A DNA stretch of 64,000 bases. Source: Pseudomonas sp. Q2-TVG4-2 (GTDB lineage: Bacteria > Pseudomonadota > Gammaproteobacteria > Pseudomonadales > Pseudomonadaceae). The stretch lies in NCBI RefSeq assembly GCF_013620795.1, contig NZ_LGLW01000005.1, positions 248,001 through 312,000 of the forward strand, written 5' to 3'. The stretch's first letter is position 1. Every line of letters begins with the position of its first letter. The translations under genes were made by a program, and so were the position numbers. Shown here in pieces: positions 55,871 through 64,000 of the stretch. Below the pieces are notes generated by a model that was given only the letters and a program-made list of their open reading frames with translations, did not search any database and had not been told where the DNA came from.

Positions 55871-56964
55871 GGCCGCTCCTCTACCAGCCGGTCATCGGCA
55901 TAGAGCATCAGCCACTGGGCAGGAAAGCCCACCCAGGCCTGCCCTTTTGGTACGGGCTGATCCTCTGGCAGGCGCGCCTTGAGCAGATGGCCTTGCAGCC
56001 GGAGCGTGAGTATTTTGTAGGTACCGAGGTCTTCTACCCGCACGACCTCGGCCTGCATCCCACCGGTTGTTGTTTCTTCCGTCACCTGAACGAATTCCGG
56101 GCGGATGCCAATCTGCAGACGACTTTCCGCCAGGTCGGCCGACCGAGCCGCCAGCGCTCCGGAGAGCGGCAGGTGCTGATCGCCAAAACCAACACCGCCT
56201 ACCTCGGCACGGACCTCGATCAGATTCATGCCGGGACTGCCGACAAAGAACCCGACAAAGGTGTGCTGTGGCCGCTCGAACAGCTCCCGCGGCGTACCGA
56301 ACTGGACGATCTGCCCGCCATGCATCACCGCGATCTTGTCGGCGAACGTCGAAGCCTCCAGCTGATCGTGAGTTACGTAGATCATCGTGATATTGAACTG
56401 CTCATGAATTTGCTTGAGCTTGCGGCGCAACTTCCATTTCAGATGCGGATCGATCACGGTCAGCGGCTCGTCGAAGAGAATCGCCGACACGTCGTCCCGT
56501 ACCAGACCGCGCCCCATGGAGACCTTCTGTTTCTCATCCGCGGTCAGGTTGCGGGCTTTGCGCTTGAGCAATGGATGAAGGTCAAGCACCTCGGCAATTT
56601 CGTGCACCTTGCTGGTGACCCGCGCTTCCGGGACGCCCTGGTTACGCAACGGGAAGGCCAGGTTGTCGAACACGGTCATGGTGTCGTACACCACCGGAAA
56701 CTGGAAAACCTGGGCAATATTGCGCTGTTCGGGCGTCATCCTGCTCACCTCGCGGGCGTCGAACAGCACCTGGCCCTCGGATGGGCTGAGCAATCCGGAA
56801 ATGATGTTGAGCAACGTCGACTTGCCGCATCCGGAGGGGCCCAAAAGAGCGTAGGCACCGCCCTGCTCCCACACATGGTCCATCTCACGAATCGCATAGT
56901 CCTCCGCCCCGCGCGGCTGCGAGTTGTAGCTGTGGGCAAGGTTCTTCAAGCGAATCTCAGCCAT
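55867..56964 (-). CDS. glpT: Glycerol-type ABC transporter, ATPase 2
   Basis: 365 aa. Walker A GPSGCGKSTLLN, Q-loop VFQFPVVYDTM, a degenerate signature NLTADEKQKVSMGRGL in place of LSGGQ, Walker B AILFDEPLTVID and H-loop VTHDQ, then a MalK-type C-terminal OB domain. The unusual signature is typical of GlpT in this system, so the pair with GlpS forms one canonical and one degenerate site. The start at 56964 follows GAGGAGAGCACC; a longer frame overlaps glpS. Not the glycerol-3-phosphate antiporter of the same name. Confidence 0.92.
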   Translation of the reverse strand: MAEIRLKNLAHSYNSQPRGAEDYAIREMDHVWEQGGAYALLGPSGCGKSTLLNIISGLLSPSEGQVLFDAREVSRMTPEQRNIAQVFQFPVVYDTMTVFDNLAFPLRNQGVPEARVTSKVHEIAEVLDLHPLLKRKARNLTADEKQKVSMGRGLVRDDVSAILFDEPLTVIDPHLKWKLRRKLKQIHEQFNITMIYVTHDQLEASTFADKIAVMHGGQIVQFGTPRELFERPQHTFVGFFVGSPGMNLIEVRAEVGGVGFGDQHLPLSGALAARSADLAESRLQIGIRPEFVQVTEETTTGGMQAEVVRVEDLGTYKILTLRLQGHLLKARLPEDQPVPKGQAWVGFPAQWLMLYADDRLVEERP

Positions 56965-56974
56965 GGTGCTCTCC

Positions 56975-58057
56975 TCAGATGCGTCGAGCCGGTGCCTGGG
57001 CCAACTGGCCAGCGGCATCGAACACAAACAGCTTGTGGGTCGGCACATACACCCGAATCGGCGAATCCACCGCGTAGTCGTGCAGGCCCTGCAGGTGCAG
57101 CACGAGACTGAAATGGTCGTTGCGCACATGGAGAAAGGTTTCCGAGCCACTGATTTCCGCTAGCTCGACGATCCCGGACACCTCCAGATCGTCGTCATTG
57201 GAGGGCACGAGCCCAATATGGCTGGGACGAATGCCGAACTGGTACTCGCCCTCGCTCAGGGTCCGCAGGTCTGCGTTAAGCGGAAAATGCATGCTGTCCT
57301 GAAAGCTGACTTCGTTGGCGCCAATCCTGCCCGGCAGCAGATTAATCGGCGGCTCGGAGAACAGCTCGGCACTGAGCATGTGGCTGGGCCGGTGATAAAC
57401 CTCGGAAGTCGGCCCGCTCTGTATCACTCGGCCCTCATGCAGGACGGTTGCCGTTCCGCCCAGCGCCAGCGCCTCATTGGGCTCGGTGGTGGCATAAACG
57501 GCGATGCTGCGCCGAGTCTTGAAGAGCTCGCGCATCTCCTGACGGAGCTCTTCACGCAACTTGTAGTCGAGGTTGACCAGCGGCTCGTCGAACAGAACCA
57601 GATCCGCATCCTTGACCAGCGCTCTAGCCATCGCGGTGCGCTGCTGCTGGCCGCCGGATAGTTCCAGTGGATACCGCTGAAGGAATTCTTCGATATGCAG
57701 CATCTCGGCAGTTTCACGCACCTTGCGCTCGATATCCGCCTTGCTCACCCCAGCCTGACGCAGCGGCGAAGCAATGTTCTCGAAGACACTCAGCGTCGGG
57801 TAGTTGATGAACTGCTGGTAGACCATCGACACGTTGCGCTTGCGCACGGGTACCCCGGTCACGTCCGCGCCGTTCATCAGGATTCGCCCTTTGTTCGGTT
57901 TGTCGAGCCCGGCCATAAGGCGCATCAGCGAGGTCTTGCCCGACAGGGTTCGCCCGATCAGTACGTTGAACGAGCCGGGTTCGAAAACCAGGCTGGCGTC
58001 GTCGATATGCAGGTGGCCATCGACTGTCTTGGTGACGTGTTCCAGCGTGAGGGACAT
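56975..58057 (-). CDS. glpS: Glycerol-type ABC transporter, ATPase 1
   Basis: 360 aa. Walker A is GRTLSGKTSLMR, with Leu where Gly is usual, then Q-loop VYQQFINYPTLSV, signature [15 protein letters not shown], Walker B LVLFDEPLVNLD and TOBE-type C-terminus (FGIRPSHIGLV). H-loop reads YATTEPNEAL, where the usual His is replaced by Thr. First gene of the operon, with AAGGATGCGGC before the ATG and a candidate sigma-54 promoter 35-50 bp upstream. Confidence 0.92.
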   Translation of the reverse strand: MSLTLEHVTKTVDGHLHIDDASLVFEPGSFNVLIGRTLSGKTSLMRLMAGLDKPNKGRILMNGADVTGVPVRKRNVSMVYQQFINYPTLSVFENIASPLRQAGVSKADIERKVRETAEMLHIEEFLQRYPLELSGGQQQRTAMARALVKDADLVLFDEPLVNLDYKLREELRQEMRELFKTRRSIAVYATTEPNEALALGGTATVLHEGRVIQSGPTSEVYHRPSHMLSAELFSEPPINLLPGRIGANEVSFQDSMHFPLNADLRTLSEGEYQFGIRPSHIGLVPSNDDDLEVSGIVELAEISGSETFLHVRNDHFSLVLHLQGLHDYAVDSPIRVYVPTHKLFVFDAAGQLAQAPARRI

Positions 58058-58091
58058 GCCGCATCCTTCTAATTGTTATGGAAAGACGCAG

Positions 58092-58107
58092 AGCGATATC
58101 CATGCCA
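58092..58107 (-). promoter_or_regulatory. Candidate sigma-54 promoter of glpSTPQUV
   Basis: Read on the minus strand, TGGCAT-GGATA-TCGCT resembles TGGCAC-N5-TTGCW, with GG and GC exactly 10 bp apart. Transcription would begin about 25 bp before the glpS ATG. Confidence 0.6.
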
Positions 58108-58142
58108 GCCCCGAACAACGGCTCTAGCGTGTGGTTTGCTGC

Positions 58143-58218
58143 GAGAACTGTGTTCTCAACCGTTCAAAATGAACAATTGTGAACATTGACACTGAACATA
58201 AATGAACAAGACTGTTCA
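58143..58218. promoter_or_regulatory. TGAACA array, candidate enhancer sites of the activator
   Basis: TGAACA occurs at 58170, 58180, 58193 and 58203, with inverted TGTTCA at 58213-58218. Palindromes are GTTCAAAATGAAC (58062+100, that is 58162-58174), TGAACAAGACTGTTCA (58203-58218) and GAGAACTGTGTTCTC (58143-58157). The array lies between the divergent glpS promoter and the activator gene. Confidence 0.7.
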
Positions 58219-58277
58219 AAGCAGCCAGACGCGACGGCAGCCTATAACAACAAGAATTGCACCCTCAGAGAGGCAAC

Positions 58278-60146
58278 ATGGCCGACCCAGCCCAGTCCAT
58301 CTCACATCAGGCTCTGGTAGAGGATTCCTGGAGCCGCTGCGAACGCTACGGGTTGAATCCGCTTAGCATCCCCAGTTTCGGCCAGCCGGCAGAGCAGGAC
58401 GTTAACGCCCTGTTGGAGCGTCAGCGAAGCCTGGTGCAAACCACCCAACGCGAAGTGCTGCCGTACTACGAGAACATCCTTTCGAACTCGAGCTGCCTGA
58501 TTCTTCTGGCGGACAGCGGCGGGCAGTTGCTCGAATCCTGGGGGGATCGGCGCTTCGTCGAGCCCGCGCAGCAACGAGGCTTCAAGCCCGGCGCGAGCTG
58601 GATGGAGCGTGACACGGGGACCAATGCGATCGGCACCGCGTTGGCCAGTGGGCAGGCCGTTCATATTCAGCGCGATGAGCACTTCCTCAAGGCCAACCGC
58701 TATCTGTCCGGTGCGGCGTCACCGATCTTCGACGCGCAGCGCCAGTTGATTGCGGTGCTCGATGTCTCCAGCGACAGCTACCTTCCGCCTTCGCACACCC
58801 TCGGCATGGTCAAGATGATGAGCCAATCGGTGGAGAATCGGCTGATCCTCAATCTTTTCCACGATGATTATTTCCAGCTGACCTTCAACACCGGCCAGGA
58901 CAACCTCGACAGCCAGTGGGCTGGATTGCTGGTATTCGACGAGTCCGGGTTGATCGTCTCGGCTAACCGGCGTGCCGACAATCTGCTCGGCGTGGCGTTG
59001 GCGCGCACCCGCATCGACAGGTTGTTCGACATTCCCCTTCTGCAGCTGGTCAATCAACCCGAAGACCAACCCTTGCTATTGCGAGCGATGGGCCGCCATC
59101 GTTTTCACGGCATCGTTCGACGCCCACAGAAGCCACGCATCCAGCCTCGCGACTTCCGCAAGGCACCCAGACCGGAACAGCCTATCGATCTGGCTGGTAT
59201 CGACCAGGGCGACCCGCAGGTCCATAAAGTGATTCACCAGGCCCAGCTCATGCTGGAAAAGAACGTTCCGATCCTCGTGCACGGTGAGACGGGCGTCGGT
59301 AAGGAAATACTGGTCAAGGCGTTACACGCAGCCAGCTCGAGGGCTAAAGCCCCTTTGATCGCGGTGAATTGCGCGGCGATTCCCGGCGAGCTTATTGAAG
59401 CAGAACTGTTTGGCTACGAGAAAGGCGCATTCACCGGCGCACATCAGAAAGGCAGTCTCGGCTTGATCCGCAAGGCTGACGGGGGCGTATTGTTTCTCGA
59501 CGAGATCGGCGATATGCCGCTGAACCTGCAGGCACGCCTGTTGCGTGTGCTGCAAGACCGTAGCGTCCAGCCGCTCGGTGGCGGACAGCCCTTCCCGGTC
59601 GACTTTCGGTTGATTTGCGCAACGAATCGCTCGCTACGCCAAGACGTCGAAAGCGGTCGTTTCCGCCAGGACTTGTTCTATCGCGTCAGCGGCCTCAGCG
59701 TGGAGCTGCCACCGCTACGAGCCCGTCGCGACAAGCAGGCCCTGATCCAGCGCATCTGGGAGCAACACCGGGAGCCCCAGCAATGGGCTGGATTGAGTGC
59801 CGACGTACAGCGCCTGTTCGAAAACCACCCCTGGCCGGGAAACATACGCCAGCTGAGCAGCGTGATCCAGGTTGCGCTGGCGTTGGCCGAGGATCAGCCG
59901 ATCCGCCTGGAGCATCTGCCGGACGATTTCTTCGTCGACCTTGAGAAAAACGCCGACACCCACGACCGAACGGAGCTACTCCAGCCCTCGCCCAAGACCA
60001 CCCAGCTTCCATTTACTTCAAATCAGTCGTTGCGTTCGCAATTCGAGGCCTGTCGCGGCAACGTTTCGCACCTCGCCCGGCACCTGGGTGTCAGCCGCAA
60101 CACCCTCTACAAGCGCCTGCGTGCCGAGGGAATCTGGAAAGGATAA
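58278..60146 (+). CDS. Sigma-54-dependent activator, AcoR/DhaR-like (GAF-PAS-AAA+-Fis)
   Basis: 622 aa. The N-terminal GAF-type sensor covers about residues 60-210 (SWMERDTGTNAIGTALASGQ), then a PAS-like stretch (LVFDESGLIVSANRRADNLLG). The AAA+ domain has Walker A GETGVGKE, GAFTGA and GGVLFLDEIGDM. The Fis-type HTH is NVSHLARHLGVSRNTLYKRL. DhaR regulates glycerol/dihydroxyacetone genes and AcoR acetoin genes. Position and divergent orientation indicate it controls glpSTPQUV. The ATG at 58278 with GAGAGG upstream is preferred over TTG at 58257. Confidence 0.92.
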   Translation: MADPAQSISHQALVEDSWSRCERYGLNPLSIPSFGQPAEQDVNALLERQRSLVQTTQREVLPYYENILSNSSCLILLADSGGQLLESWGDRRFVEPAQQRGFKPGASWMERDTGTNAIGTALASGQAVHIQRDEHFLKANRYLSGAASPIFDAQRQLIAVLDVSSDSYLPPSHTLGMVKMMSQSVENRLILNLFHDDYFQLTFNTGQDNLDSQWAGLLVFDESGLIVSANRRADNLLGVALARTRIDRLFDIPLLQLVNQPEDQPLLLRAMGRHRFHGIVRRPQKPRIQPRDFRKAPRPEQPIDLAGIDQGDPQVHKVIHQAQLMLEKNVPILVHGETGVGKEILVKALHAASSRAKAPLIAVNCAAIPGELIEAELFGYEKGAFTGAHQKGSLGLIRKADGGVLFLDEIGDMPLNLQARLLRVLQDRSVQPLGGGQPFPVDFRLICATNRSLRQDVESGRFRQDLFYRVSGLSVELPPLRARRDKQALIQRIWEQHREPQQWAGLSADVQRLFENHPWPGNIRQLSSVIQVALALAEDQPIRLEHLPDDFFVDLEKNADTHDRTELLQPSPKTTQLPFTSNQSLRSQFEACRGNVSHLARHLGVSRNTLYKRLRAEGIWKG

Positions 60147-60232
60147 GGCGTCGAGGCGCCGGTCGGCCCGCACGCCAAGCGCCAAAAAGCACAGCGCCTT
60201 ACACCGCACCGCTGGCGCGCCCCGCGGCGAAT

Positions 60233-60249
60233 GCAGGCCGAAGGCCTGC
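60233..60249. terminator. Hairpin between the activator gene and cysS
   Basis: GCAGGCC and GGCCTGC pair perfectly around GAA in the 136-bp convergent spacer. There is no long T-run, so termination is only probable. Confidence 0.5.
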
Positions 60250-60282
60250 CCGATCACCTCAGAACAAGCACAACAGTCAGGG

Positions 60283-61668
60283 TTATTCGCCCAGACGCCA
60301 GGTCGTGCCGCCTTTGCCGTCTTCCAGCACCACACCCATGGCGGTCAACTGGTCTCGGATACGGTCGGACTCTGCCCAGTTCTTCTCGGACCGGGCTTGC
60401 AGTCGAGCGGCAATCAGCGCCTCTACCTGGGCCGCATTCACCTTGCCTGCGGCGCCGGCCTGCAGAAAGGCGTCTGGGTCCATCTGCAACACGCCGAGCA
60501 CACTCGCCAGTTCTTTCAAGCGAGCCGCAAGTGCCCCGGCGCCTTGCTGATCGGTTTCGCGCAAACGGTTGACCTCGCGAGCCATTTCGAACAACACGGC
60601 GCACGCTTCAGGAGAGTTGAAGTCATCATCCATGGCATCGCCGAACCGCGAGGTGAAACTCTCGCCGCCTTCGGCAGACACGTCGGGAAGGCCCCTGAGC
60701 GCGGTATAAAACCGCTCCAGCGCGCCTTTAGCCTCTTTAAGGCTGTCCTCGGAATAGTTGATCGGGCTGCGGTAATGGCTCGAAACCAACAGGTAGCGCA
60801 CCACTTCCGGCTGGTACTTATCCAACACATCGCGAATGGTGAAGAAGTTGCCCAACGACTTGGACATCTTCTCGCCATCGACGCGGACCGCACCGGCATG
60901 CATCCAGGCATTGGCGTACTGCTTGCCGGTGGCCGCTTCGCTTTGCGCGATCTCGTTCTCGTGATGCGGAAACACCAGATCAGGACCACCGCCGTGAATA
61001 TCGAAGGTCTCGCCCAAGCAGCACGTGGACATGACCGAGCACTCGATATGCCAGCCCGGACGGCCCGCGCCCCAGGGCGACTCCCAGCTCGGCTCGCTCG
61101 GCTTGGCCGCCTTCCAGAGCACGAAGTCCAGCGGATCTTCCTTGGCTTCGTCGACTTCGATGCGCGCACCGATTTTCAGATCCTCGATCTTGCGCCGCGA
61201 CAGCTTGCCGTAGCCGACGAATTTGCCGACCCGGTAGTAGACATCGCCGTTCCCCGGCGCGTAAGCGAAGCCTTTGTCGATTAGGGTCTGGATCATGCTG
61301 TGCATGCCAGCGATGTACTCGGTGGCACGCGGCTCATTATCGGGACGCAACACGTTGAGCCGCGCCTCATCCTCATGCATGGCGGCGATCATGCGCCCGG
61401 TCAACGCTTCGAAGGTCTCGCCGTTCTGCTGAGCGCGACGGATGATCTTGTCGTCGATATCGGTGATGTTGCGCACGTAAGTCAAATCGTAACCACGCTG
61501 GCGCAACCAGCGTGAAACCACATCGAACGCCACCATGACCCGCGCATGACCGATATGGCAGAAGTCATAGACCGTCATGCCGCACACGTACATCCGCACC
61601 TGATTGCCGACCAGCGGCTTGAGCGGCTCCTTGGCTTTGGTCAGGGTGTTGTAGATCGACAACGCCAT
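60283..61668 (-). CDS. cysS: Cysteinyl-tRNA synthetase
   Basis: 461-aa class I synthetase. The HIGH motif is in [14 protein letters not shown] and KMSKS in [14 protein letters not shown]. Zinc ligands include Cys28 of [13 protein letters not shown] [10 protein letters not shown] and [19 protein letters not shown]. The start at 61668 with GGGAGG upstream overlaps the glnS stop by one base (TAATG). In P. aeruginosa it adjoins folD; here the glp module separates them. Confidence 0.97.
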   Translation of the reverse strand: MALSIYNTLTKAKEPLKPLVGNQVRMYVCGMTVYDFCHIGHARVMVAFDVVSRWLRQRGYDLTYVRNITDIDDKIIRRAQQNGETFEALTGRMIAAMHEDEARLNVLRPDNEPRATEYIAGMHSMIQTLIDKGFAYAPGNGDVYYRVGKFVGYGKLSRRKIEDLKIGARIEVDEAKEDPLDFVLWKAAKPSEPSWESPWGAGRPGWHIECSVMSTCCLGETFDIHGGGPDLVFPHHENEIAQSEAATGKQYANAWMHAGAVRVDGEKMSKSLGNFFTIRDVLDKYQPEVVRYLLVSSHYRSPINYSEDSLKEAKGALERFYTALRGLPDVSAEGGESFTSRFGDAMDDDFNSPEACAVLFEMAREVNRLRETDQQGAGALAARLKELASVLGVLQMDPDAFLQAGAAGKVNAAQVEALIAARLQARSEKNWAESDRIRDQLTAMGVVLEDGKGGTTWRLGE

Positions 61669-63338
61669 TACTGGCCTCCCCAAGAATCACGCAGCGTCAC
61701 AGTACGGTTGAACACCATGGCGTCCGGCCGGCTGTCTTTGCGGTCGACGCAGAAATAGCCTTCGCGCTCGAACTGGAAGCGATCTTCAGCTTCGGCCGAG
61801 GCCAGCGAAGGTTCGGCGCGGCAACCCTTGAGCACGATCAGCGATTCGGGATTGATGTTGTCAAGGAAGCTACCGCCATCCCCGTCTTTCTCGGGATTGG
61901 CAGAGCGAAACAGGCGATCGTACAGACGCACCTCACACTCGACGCTCTCAGCGGCTGGGACCCAGTGAATAACGCCCTTGACCTTGCGGCCTTCCGGGTT
62001 CTTGCCGAGGGTTTCGGGGTCATAGCTGCAACGCAGCTCGACCACGTTGCCTTCGGCATCCTTGATTGCCTCGTCGGCACGGATCACGTAGCTGCCACGC
62101 AGACGAACCTCACCGTTAGGCTCTAGGCGCTTGAATCCCTTCGGCGGGTTCTCCTCGTAATCTCCGGCGTCGATATAGATCTCGCGTGAGAACGGCAACT
62201 GGCGCGCCCCCATGTCCTGCTTCGGATGGCGAGGCAGCTCGAGGTTTTCTATTTGGCTTTCAGGATAGTTGGTGATGACGACTTTCAGCGGCTTGAGGAC
62301 GCACATGGCACGTGGCGCATTGGCGTCCAGGTCCTCGCGAATCGCGAATTCGAGCATGCCGATATCAACCACGCCGCCCGCGCGGTTCACCCCGATCATG
62401 TCGCAGAAGGTACGGATCGACGCCGGCGTGTATCCGCGCCGGCGATAGCCGCTGAGCGTCGACATCCGCGGGTCGTCCCAACCACCGACGTGCTTTTCAT
62501 CGACCAGCTGCTTGAGCTTGCGCTTGCTGGTGATGGTGTAGTTCAAGTTGAGGCGGGCGAACTCATACTGACGCGGGCGCGCCGGAACCGGCAGGTTTTC
62601 GAGGAACCACTCGTAGAGCGGACGGTGATCTTCAAACTCCAGGGTACAAATCGAATGAGTGATGCCTTCGATGGCATCCGACTGGCCATGGGTGAAATCG
62701 TAACTCGGGTAGATGCACCAGTCATTGCCGGTCTGATGGTGATGCGCATGGCGGATTCGATAGAGAATCGGGTCGCGCAGGTTCATGTTCGGTGAGGCCA
62801 TGTCGATCTTCGCGCGTAACGCCTTGGCACCGTCAGGAAATTCGCCGGCCTTCATCCGAGCGAACAGGTCCAGGTTTTCTTCCACCGAGCGATCCCGGAA
62901 CGGGCTGTTCTTACCCGGCTCGGTCAGACTGCCGCGGTACTCCCGAGCCTGCTCTGACGTCAGGTCGCAGACGTAGGCCTTGCCAGCCTTGATCAGTTCG
63001 ATGGCCCAATCATGCAGCTGGGCGAAATAGTTGGAGGCGTAGCGTTCCTCGCCCGCCCACTGGAAACCGAGCCACTGGACGTCGCTCTTGATGGCATCGA
63101 TGTATTCCTGATCTTCTTTCGCCGGGTTGGTGTCGTCGAAGCGGAGGTTGCACTCGCCACCGAACTCCTGGGCCAGACCGAAATTCAGGCAAATCGACTT
63201 GGCATGGCCGATATGCAGGTAACCATTGGGCTCGGGCGGAAAGCGCGTGACGATCTTGGCATGCTTGCCGGATTCCAGGTCGGCCTGGACGATCGGGCGG
63301 AGAAAATTGGTGGCTGCGGTAGTCTCAGGCTTGCTCAT
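61668..63338 (-). CDS. glnS: Glutaminyl-tRNA synthetase
   Basis: 556-aa class I synthetase close to E. coli GlnS length. HIGH motif in [20 protein letters not shown] and the KMSKS equivalent in [23 protein letters not shown]; the C-terminal beta-barrels that bind the anticodon are present. AAGGACACC precedes the ATG. Probably co-transcribed with cysS and divergent from ppiB. Confidence 0.97.
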   Translation of the reverse strand: MSKPETTAATNFLRPIVQADLESGKHAKIVTRFPPEPNGYLHIGHAKSICLNFGLAQEFGGECNLRFDDTNPAKEDQEYIDAIKSDVQWLGFQWAGEERYASNYFAQLHDWAIELIKAGKAYVCDLTSEQAREYRGSLTEPGKNSPFRDRSVEENLDLFARMKAGEFPDGAKALRAKIDMASPNMNLRDPILYRIRHAHHHQTGNDWCIYPSYDFTHGQSDAIEGITHSICTLEFEDHRPLYEWFLENLPVPARPRQYEFARLNLNYTITSKRKLKQLVDEKHVGGWDDPRMSTLSGYRRRGYTPASIRTFCDMIGVNRAGGVVDIGMLEFAIREDLDANAPRAMCVLKPLKVVITNYPESQIENLELPRHPKQDMGARQLPFSREIYIDAGDYEENPPKGFKRLEPNGEVRLRGSYVIRADEAIKDAEGNVVELRCSYDPETLGKNPEGRKVKGVIHWVPAAESVECEVRLYDRLFRSANPEKDGDGGSFLDNINPESLIVLKGCRAEPSLASAEAEDRFQFEREGYFCVDRKDSRPDAMVFNRTVTLRDSWGGQ

Positions 63339-63539
63339 GGTGTCCTTAACGATCTGCGAGTGCGCGCCTCAGGGTAGGCCCGCCAAATCAAAGCGCTTAT
63401 GATAGCGGACCCGTCAACCCCCTGACAGAGCAAAGCGCCCGGCTGCGCAACGCACTGCGGCAGCGACGTTCATCCTCGCTATCGCGCCGGCCACGCTGTC
63501 GCGACACGACTTCTACCTTTTCTCATAAGGAAGGCCTCA

Positions 63540-64000
63540 ATGATCAAGCTGCATACCAATCATGGCGTCATTACCGTCAAGTTGTTCGAAGACAAGGCCC
63601 CGGAAACCACCGCCAACTTCAAGGAATACGTGAAGAGCGGCCACTACGACGGCACGATCTTCCATCGCGTGATCAGTAACTTCATGGTCCAGGGCGGCGG
63701 CTTCGAGCCCGGCATGAAGCAGAAAGCCACCCGCGCCCAGATCAAAAACGAAGCCAACAATGGCCTTTCCAATAAGACCGGCACTTTGGCCATGGCACGC
63801 ACCATGGAGCCGCACTCGGCATCCGCCCAGTTCTTTATCAACGTCAAGGACAACGATTTCCTCGACCACACCGCGCCGACCGTCCAAGGCTGGGGCTACG
63901 CCGTGTTCGGCGAAGTGGTCGAAGGCATGGACGTGGTCGAAAAAATCAAAGGCGTGCCCACCACTATGAAGTCCGGCCATCAGGACGTCCCAGTAGAAGA
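63540..64000 (+). CDS. ppiB: Peptidyl-prolyl cis-trans isomerase B, 3' end outside window
   Basis: Cytoplasmic cyclophilin. 153 codons of about 165 are visible. [19 protein letters not shown] carries the catalytic Arg, and [18 protein letters not shown] the Gln/Phe of the proline pocket. The start follows AAGGAAGG. Divergent from glnS across a 201-bp spacer, the P. aeruginosa arrangement. Confidence 0.96.
   Translation, partial: MIKLHTNHGVITVKLFEDKAPETTANFKEYVKSGHYDGTIFHRVISNFMVQGGGFEPGMKQKATRAQIKNEANNGLSNKTGTLAMARTMEPHSASAQFFINVKDNDFLDHTAPTVQGWGYAVFGEVVEGMDVVEKIKGVPTTMKSGHQDVPVE

Overview
The window looks like a Pseudomonas or Stutzerimonas (P. stutzeri-like) chromosome. The evidence is high-GC codon use, GTAGGAGC-type REP/REPIN repeats in the first 8 kb, a leucine/isovalerate (liu) operon with LiuR, and the Pseudomonas-type backbone tRNA-Leu/His/Arg - folD - cysS - glnS - ppiB at the right end. 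No phage, transposase or CRISPR array was seen.

Layout. (1) 1-10.6 kb: leucine/isovalerate catabolism. A divergent acyl-CoA synthetase (cut by the window edge) faces liuA-liuB-liuC-liuD-liuE, a two-subunit 3-oxoacid CoA-transferase and the MerR regulator liuR. Together they turn isovaleryl-CoA into acetyl-CoA plus acetoacetate and activate the acetoacetate. (2) 10.7-16.7 kb: a TRAP transporter (dctPQM type) behind a candidate sigma-54 promoter, followed by a sigma-54 activator resembling HbcR and a convergent 3-hydroxybutyrate dehydrogenase. This looks like a ketone-body module, and a tRNA-Leu 3' fragment lies inside it. (3) 17.3-22.6 kb: a KGG-repeat stress protein, a DUF2795 protein, phosphoglucomutase and an orphan membrane sensor kinase. 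(4) 22.9-27.7 kb: a LacI-controlled sugar or cyclitol locus (NupG-like permease, TIM-barrel isomerase, Gfo/Idh/MocA dehydrogenase) with a palindromic operator. (5) 27.7-38.5 kb: small accessory genes, including hydrolases, an acyl-CoA synthetase, a RidA-like protein, LysE and EamA exporters, a VOC protein, a GGCT-fold protein, two LysR and two AraC regulators.

(6) 38.9-42 kb: a dihaem RoxA/peroxidase-like cytochrome paired with an SrpA-like catalase-fold haem protein, each with an N-terminal membrane segment. (7) 42.3-50.3 kb: a decaying stretch with five broken genes (LysR tail, frameshifted PaaI thioesterase, SDR, ABC ATPase, gabD). They lie around an intact KAS II-like gene, a TetR gene with a strong palindromic operator candidate, and an intact D-cysteine/cystine operon (dcyD-tcyJLN). 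(8) 50.6-64 kb: tRNA operon and folD, then a glycerol-type ABC transporter operon (glpSTPQUV) with its divergent AcoR/DhaR-like activator, then cysS, glnS and ppiB. In P. aeruginosa folD and cysS are neighbours, so the ABC module looks inserted.

The most notable items are the REPIN translated in frame inside liuD, the phased TGAACA array and sigma-54 promoter controlling the glycerol-type transporter, the sigma-54 TRAP/ketone-body module, the TetR-type palindrome beside frameshifted genes, the tRNA-Leu fragment, and the dihaem/catalase-like pair. All family calls were made by reading the sequence, without database searches.
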